Below, piece after piece: positions 28,316-32,167 of a DNA stretch of 32,167 nt (positions within the stretch are counted from its first letter, which is position 1; each line of letters starts with the position of its first letter). The stretch is taken from NCBI GenBank assembly GCA_035573435.1, contig DATMZR010000014.1:1-32167 (forward strand), read 5' to 3'. The position numbers and the translations under genes were made by a program. The notes under the pieces were generated by a model. The model ran no database searches, was not told the origin of the DNA, and saw nothing but the letters and a program-made list of their open reading frames with translations. The stretch comes from Solirubrobacterales bacterium (GTDB taxonomy: Bacteria > Actinomycetota > Thermoleophilia > Solirubrobacterales > 70-9).

Positions 28316-29794
28316 CTACCCCGGCGAGTCGCAGGACTTACCGGCGCAGTTGCGAAGGGCGGCGAGGTGTCGCGCGAGGTCCAGCTCGAGCGCGGCATCG
28401 GCCGGCTTGCCGGCGAGGTTGTGCAGCTCATAGGGATCCGTGTTCAGGTCATAAAGCTCGCGCTCCCCGTCCCGGTACTCCACATACGCGAACCCATCAG
28501 CCGTACGGACGGCGGAGTACGCGCGATGTCCCGCGAGGTACTCGAGGACCAGAGAGCGGTTTGCGTCAGCGGCCGGATCGCGCGCCCCGGGAAGCAGCGA
28601 GATCCCGTCCATCTCGAGTCGCGGCGGCGTGCTGGCCGCGTCAAGAATGGTGGGAGCGAGGTCGATGTTCGCGGTGAGCTGGCTCCGCACCTGTCGCGCC
28701 GGCAACCCTGGGCCGCGGATGATGAGCGGGACCCGCACGGATTCCTCGTACACGGACAGCTTTCCGTGCCGGCGATGCTGGCCCAGCATGAAGCCGTTGT
28801 CCGAGGTGAAGACGATGTAGGTGTTGTCGAGCTCGCCGGTGGCTCGGAGTTGATGGACGAGTCCCCGCACCAGGTCGTCGACTGCGAGCAGGCTCTCGAG
28901 GCGGCTGTGGTACTCCAGGCGTAGTTGCCTGATCTCGCTGTTGCTGAGCCGAGGCGTGTTGCGCACGAAGGAGGGCTTATCGGAGATCTTGCGCTCGTTG
29001 AACGACGGGGGTCGGGGAAGGGGGCGACGAGCGAAGCGACCCAGGTCGCGAAGCGCCGGCCGCGGATTGCGGCCGCGCTCGCGAGGTCCCGGGGCGATCG
29101 GGTTCTCCAGGTGCGGGGCCAGCGGTGCCACGGTGAGGAAAAAGGGCTGGGGCTGACTGGCGCTCGCACGCACGAACGCCTGCGCCTTGCGAGCGTAGAC
29201 GTCGGTCTGATAGTCCCGGGGCGCGGTCCCGTAGGTCCGCAGCCTGCCGTTTTCGTTCAGCCGGTAGCCGTACATGTCGTATTCGGTGTGGTCGACCGGC
29301 ACGTACCAGCGATCCCAGCCCGGAGGGATGTACCGCCTGATTCCGGGCGACCGTAGGCCGCCGTAGTCGGGAATGCCATAACCGTTCAGGTACTTGCCGA
29401 TGTAGCCGGTGCGATAGCCGGCGTCCTGCAGGGCGACCGGGAGCGCGTTTTTGATCAACGCCGGCTGAGCGGCGAAACCCTGGTAACCGCCTCGGGGAGG
29501 ATGGCGAGTGAGAACCCCGTGATTGTGTGCGTACTGGCCGGTCTCGAAGCTCGCGCGCGACGGACAGCAGTCGGGAGTGGTGGCGTAGTTGTTGGCGAAG
29601 GTCACGCCCCTGGCTGCAAGCTCGTGCTCGACAGCCTTCATGACCCCGACCGAAGCCGGATCCTGGTCGTCGGTCATGACCACGACGACGTTCGGCCGTG
29701 AACCGCCCGCAACGCCAGTCTCGTGGAAAAGCGCCAAGCCGATGGCAACTGCGGCGGCAGCAGCGGCGGCAGCCACCAGGAGTCTGGCCGTCAA
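28316..29794 (-). CDS. Sulfatase with signal anchor
   Basis: Arylsulfatase-type enzyme, 492 aa from TTG 29794, chosen because GGAGG lies 7 bases upstream and it gives a neat N-terminal hydrophobic helix (about 5-23); the open frame upstream is low-complexity. The metal site is NVVVVMTDDQD (D42, D43). C76-C-P-S-R supplies the Cys to be converted to formylglycine, within TTPDCCPSRASFETGQYAHNHG (in part). YIGKYLNGYG, VAPLAPH, VFTSDNGFMLGQHRRHGK and a C-terminal subdomain (YELHNLAG) complete the fold. It resembles N-acetylglucosamine-6-sulfatase-like members. It acts at the outer membrane face on a sulfate ester not identifiable here. A formylglycine-generating enzyme must be encoded elsewhere. 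Confidence 0.9.
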   Translation of the reverse strand: MTARLLVAAAAAAAAVAIGLALFHETGVAGGSRPNVVVVMTDDQDPASVGVMKAVEHELAARGVTFANNYATTPDCCPSRASFETGQYAHNHGVLTRHPPRGGYQGFAAQPALIKNALPVALQDAGYRTGYIGKYLNGYGIPDYGGLRSPGIRRYIPPGWDRWYVPVDHTEYDMYGYRLNENGRLRTYGTAPRDYQTDVYARKAQAFVRASASQPQPFFLTVAPLAPHLENPIAPGPRERGRNPRPALRDLGRFARRPLPRPPSFNERKISDKPSFVRNTPRLSNSEIRQLRLEYHSRLESLLAVDDLVRGLVHQLRATGELDNTYIVFTSDNGFMLGQHRRHGKLSVYEESVRVPLIIRGPGLPARQVRSQLTANIDLAPTILDAASTPPRLEMDGISLLPGARDPAADANRSLVLEYLAGHRAYSAVRTADGFAYVEYRDGERELYDLNTDPYELHNLAGKPADAALELDLARHLAALRNCAGKSCDSPG

Positions 29795-29897
29795 TGCCTG
29801 TCCTCCTTCGGGTGGGACGTTTGCCGCCACGGTAGGTGGCGCAGATGAAAGGGCGATGAGCGCCCGACCACTGCCGCACGCCGGCGAGAGGCGGTTT

Positions 29898-32167
29898 ATG
29901 ATCGCGCCACTGGTGGAGGAGGTGCCCCGGTCCCACAGGAGATGGGCTGCGCTCGCGCTCGTCGCGGCGGGACTCGTGGCGGCCGCGGGGCCGGCCGCGG
30001 CCGCGGCCCAGGACCCGCCCCCCGTCAACGTTCCCGTCTTCGGGCAGTTCCGCTCCGTGCTCGCCCAGGGCGAGGGGCAGTCGATCACCTCGGCGGACCT
30101 CGCCGCCTACGAGGCCACCGGCGAGCCGCCCGACAGCTTCGTCAACCAGCAGCCCCTGTACGTCGGGATCATGCCCCACGCCAGCTCGCTCGCCCCCGCC
30201 GACCTCAACACCTACTACAAGAACACGAACTTCGGCTCCATGCCGGGCGGGACGGCCTCGGTGGAGACGCCCCACGCCGGCGTCCAGATCTTCCGCGACG
30301 GCGCCTATGGCATGGCCCATATCTACGGCGACAACCGCTACGACCTGATGTTCGGGGCGGGTTATGCGACCGCCGAGGAGCGCCTGTTCCTGATGGACGC
30401 GATCCGGCGCACCGCGAAGGGGACCCTCGCCGGCCTGCTCGGGGCGAGCGCCGCCTCGGACGACGCGCAGCAGCTCACCGACCAGGATTTCTCCAACCAG
30501 GAGCTGACCGCCCAGTTCAACCAGCTCGACGAACGGTTCGGCGCCGCCGGCCAGCGCACGCAGGCCGACATCCTCGCCTACATCGACGGGATCAACGCCC
30601 GGATCGACGAGGTGAAGACGCACCCGAACGAGATGCCGGCCGAGTACCCGGCGCTCGGCGCGACGCCGAAGCAGTGGACGGTCTCCGACACGGCGGCGAT
30701 GGCCACGCTGCTGGTGACGCAGTTCACCGTCTCCAACGGCCGCGAGGAGGTTAACGCCGAGCTCCAGCAGGCGTTCCAGAACAAATTCGGCAGCGGCTGG
30801 CGGGCCCCCTACAACGACCTGCGCGAGGCCGAGGACCCCGAGGCCCACGTGGTCGCCAAGCGCCCCTTCCTCTCCGACCGGCCCGGTCCGGTGAAGCCGG
30901 GGCTGAACGCGGTCCCAGCGCTGGGCTCGATCACGCCCCGAGACGCCCAGGTCGAAGGGCCGAGCGCGCAGGAGCAGGCGGAGGCACGGGCCTCGCTGCC
31001 GGCGTGGGCGCAGAAGGTTCAGAGCCTCAAGGCAACGCTGCCCGACGAGGAGTCGAACGCGGTCATGGTCGGGGCGAACCTGTCGTCCACCGGGCGCGGG
31101 CTGGCGGCCATGGGGCCCCAGGTCGACTACTACTCGCCACAGATCTTCGTCGAGTACGAGCTCCACGGCGGCGGCATCAACTCCGAGGGGGTGAGCTTTC
31201 CCGGCGCCTCTCCGTGGCCCCTGATCGGCCACGGGATCGACTTCGCCTGGAGCGGCACGAGCGCCAACGGCGACAACCAGGACACCTTCGTCGAGCGGCT
31301 CTGTAACCCCGACGGCTCGCCGCCGACCAAGGACTCGACGCACTACATGTATCGCGGCACCTGCCGGGCGTTCTTGATGCGCGACCAGACGGTCACTACC
31401 CCGGTGGCGCCCACCGATCCACAGCCGCCGCAGGACATCACCTACCGCACGATGCGCTCCGTGCACGGGCCGGTGTTCGCCTTCGCCCGCGTCAACGGCC
31501 ACCCGGTGGCGCTCACCAAGGCAAAGGCGGTCGACTTCCACGAGCTGAACGCCGCCGTGTCATTCATGCAACTGTCGGAGAACCGCGCTACCGGCCCGAC
31601 CTCCTTCATGCAGATCATGGGCCAGTTCCCCGGCACCGAGAACTGGTTCTACGTCGACCACCGCAACGTCGCCTTCATCCAGTCCGGGCGCTATCCGCTT
31701 CACGCCGCGGGCACCGACGTCGACCTCCCGTTCTGGGGCGACGGCCGCGCCGACTGGCAGAAGTTCAACCCGCAGGAATACACGTTTAACGCCCTCCCGG
31801 CCACCCAGCGCCCGCGCGCCGTCAACCCGGACGACGGATTCATCATCTCCTGGAACAACAAGGAGGCGATCGGGTGGCGCAAGGGCCCGGCCGAGTGGTC
31901 GAACGGGCCCGTCCACCGGGCGATGGTCCTCCAGAAGCGGCTCTTCGACCAGGTGCGGCTCCAGGGCGGCAAGGTCAACCTCACGGGACTGACTCGGGCC
32001 GCGAACCTCGCCGCGACGACCGATCTGCGCAGCGAGGACGTCTACCCCTGGATGCGCCGCGTGATCGGCAGCGTGAGCGGCGCGAACGGACAGCTCGTTC
32101 ACAGGCTCGACGTCTGGCGCGATGCGGGCTCCAAGCGGCTCGACACCAACGGCGACAACGTCTACCA
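29898..32167 (+). CDS. Penicillin acylase family protein (3' end missing)
   Basis: N-terminal nucleophile hydrolase precursor; 756 codons are visible before the window ends. GAGAGG lies 6 bases before ATG 29898. A signal peptide with a long Ala-rich end (up to about residue 40) suggests export. The family landmarks are VQIFRDGAYGMAHIYGDN, DLMFGAGYATAEERLFLMD (alpha chain), and SNAVMVG with S386 as the likely nucleophile exposed by self-cleavage, then GMGPQVDYYSPQIFVEYELHGGG-like segment (AAMGPQVDYYSPQ) and PWPLIGHGIDFAWSGT. The residue before S386 is Glu rather than the usual Gly. It could hydrolyse acyl-amides such as acyl-homoserine lactones or beta-lactams; substrate unknown. The sulfatase lies divergent across 103 bases. 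Confidence 0.88.
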   Translation, partial: MIAPLVEEVPRSHRRWAALALVAAGLVAAAGPAAAAAQDPPPVNVPVFGQFRSVLAQGEGQSITSADLAAYEATGEPPDSFVNQQPLYVGIMPHASSLAPADLNTYYKNTNFGSMPGGTASVETPHAGVQIFRDGAYGMAHIYGDNRYDLMFGAGYATAEERLFLMDAIRRTAKGTLAGLLGASAASDDAQQLTDQDFSNQELTAQFNQLDERFGAAGQRTQADILAYIDGINARIDEVKTHPNEMPAEYPALGATPKQWTVSDTAAMATLLVTQFTVSNGREEVNAELQQAFQNKFGSGWRAPYNDLREAEDPEAHVVAKRPFLSDRPGPVKPGLNAVPALGSITPRDAQVEGPSAQEQAEARASLPAWAQKVQSLKATLPDEESNAVMVGANLSSTGRGLAAMGPQVDYYSPQIFVEYELHGGGINSEGVSFPGASPWPLIGHGIDFAWSGTSANGDNQDTFVERLCNPDGSPPTKDSTHYMYRGTCRAFLMRDQTVTTPVAPTDPQPPQDITYRTMRSVHGPVFAFARVNGHPVALTKAKAVDFHELNAAVSFMQLSENRATGPTSFMQIMGQFPGTENWFYVDHRNVAFIQSGRYPLHAAGTDVDLPFWGDGRADWQKFNPQEYTFNALPATQRPRAVNPDDGFIISWNNKEAIGWRKGPAEWSNGPVHRAMVLQKRLFDQVRLQGGKVNLTGLTRAANLAATTDLRSEDVYPWMRRVIGSVSGANGQLVHRLDVWRDAGSKRLDTNGDNVY

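Noticed and set aside
28977-31541. An 854-codon minus-strand open frame
   Set aside because: It runs across the penicillin-acylase gene and into the sulfatase in another frame. Its sequence is Arg/Gly/Val/Asp-rich noise, while the plus-strand acylase has clear motifs.

Overview
The window reads as chromosome of a very GC-rich actinobacterium. Strong third-position GC, chains of genes coupled through TGATG or GTGA overlaps, a deazaflavin (F420)-type oxidoreductase, a Tad pilus locus of actinobacterial layout and stress genes behind sigma-B-like promoters all fit. I infer class Thermoleophilia (Solirubrobacterales-like) from the overall gene mix, not from a marker gene. No insertion sequence, CRISPR array, integrase or phage gene was found.

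Layout. (1) 1-366: no convincing gene, then an initiator tRNA-fMet on the minus strand with a hairpin after it. (2) 614-5403: a NarL/LuxR response regulator facing a DHp-type histidine kinase, the two sharing a CTAG stop; behind the kinase on the minus strand lie a prepilin peptidase, a DUF192 protein and a secreted lytic transglycosylase fused to an M15-like peptidase. (3) 5586-14600: a Tad/Flp pilus operon on the plus strand: Flp pilin, strong hairpin, TadE, TadG-like, CpaB, CpaE/TadZ, TadA ATPase, TadB, TadC. TadB carries an N-terminal exported von Willebrand A domain. (4) 14653-22459: mostly plus-strand metabolic and housekeeping genes: ABM-like protein, aldo/keto reductase, SDR, Ppx/GppA phosphatase, NAD-binding protein, SnoaL-like protein and a secreted neutral ceramidase, with a PRC-barrel protein and an F420-type oxidoreductase on the minus strand. 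(5) 22558-28244: a neutral zinc metallopeptidase, a CsbD-like stress protein and a 46-residue membrane protein on the minus strand, then a divergent plus-strand run of small membrane, coiled-coil and very basic proteins ending in DUF4235, followed by a 26-residue membrane micro-protein, an unknown protein and an NAD-binding protein. (6) 28316-32167: a sulfatase divergent from a penicillin-acylase-family hydrolase that runs off the window.

How it fits together. Regions 2 and 3 look like one functional block for pilus making: the peptidase matures Flp/TadE prepilins, CpaE, TadA, TadB and TadC form the cytoplasmic and inner-membrane motor, CpaB and TadG are envelope parts, the transglycosylase/peptidase can open peptidoglycan, and the two-component pair is a candidate regulator. 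Region 5 looks like a general-stress or envelope-stress block: two divergent promoters of GTTT-N-GGGTA type sit back to back in the 137-bp gap between the 46-residue gene and the coiled-coil gene. The least understood parts are the VWA-TadB fusion, the stress cluster of unknown proteins (including one with an Arg-Ser repeat), and the micro-protein whose start codon lies in a hairpin loop.
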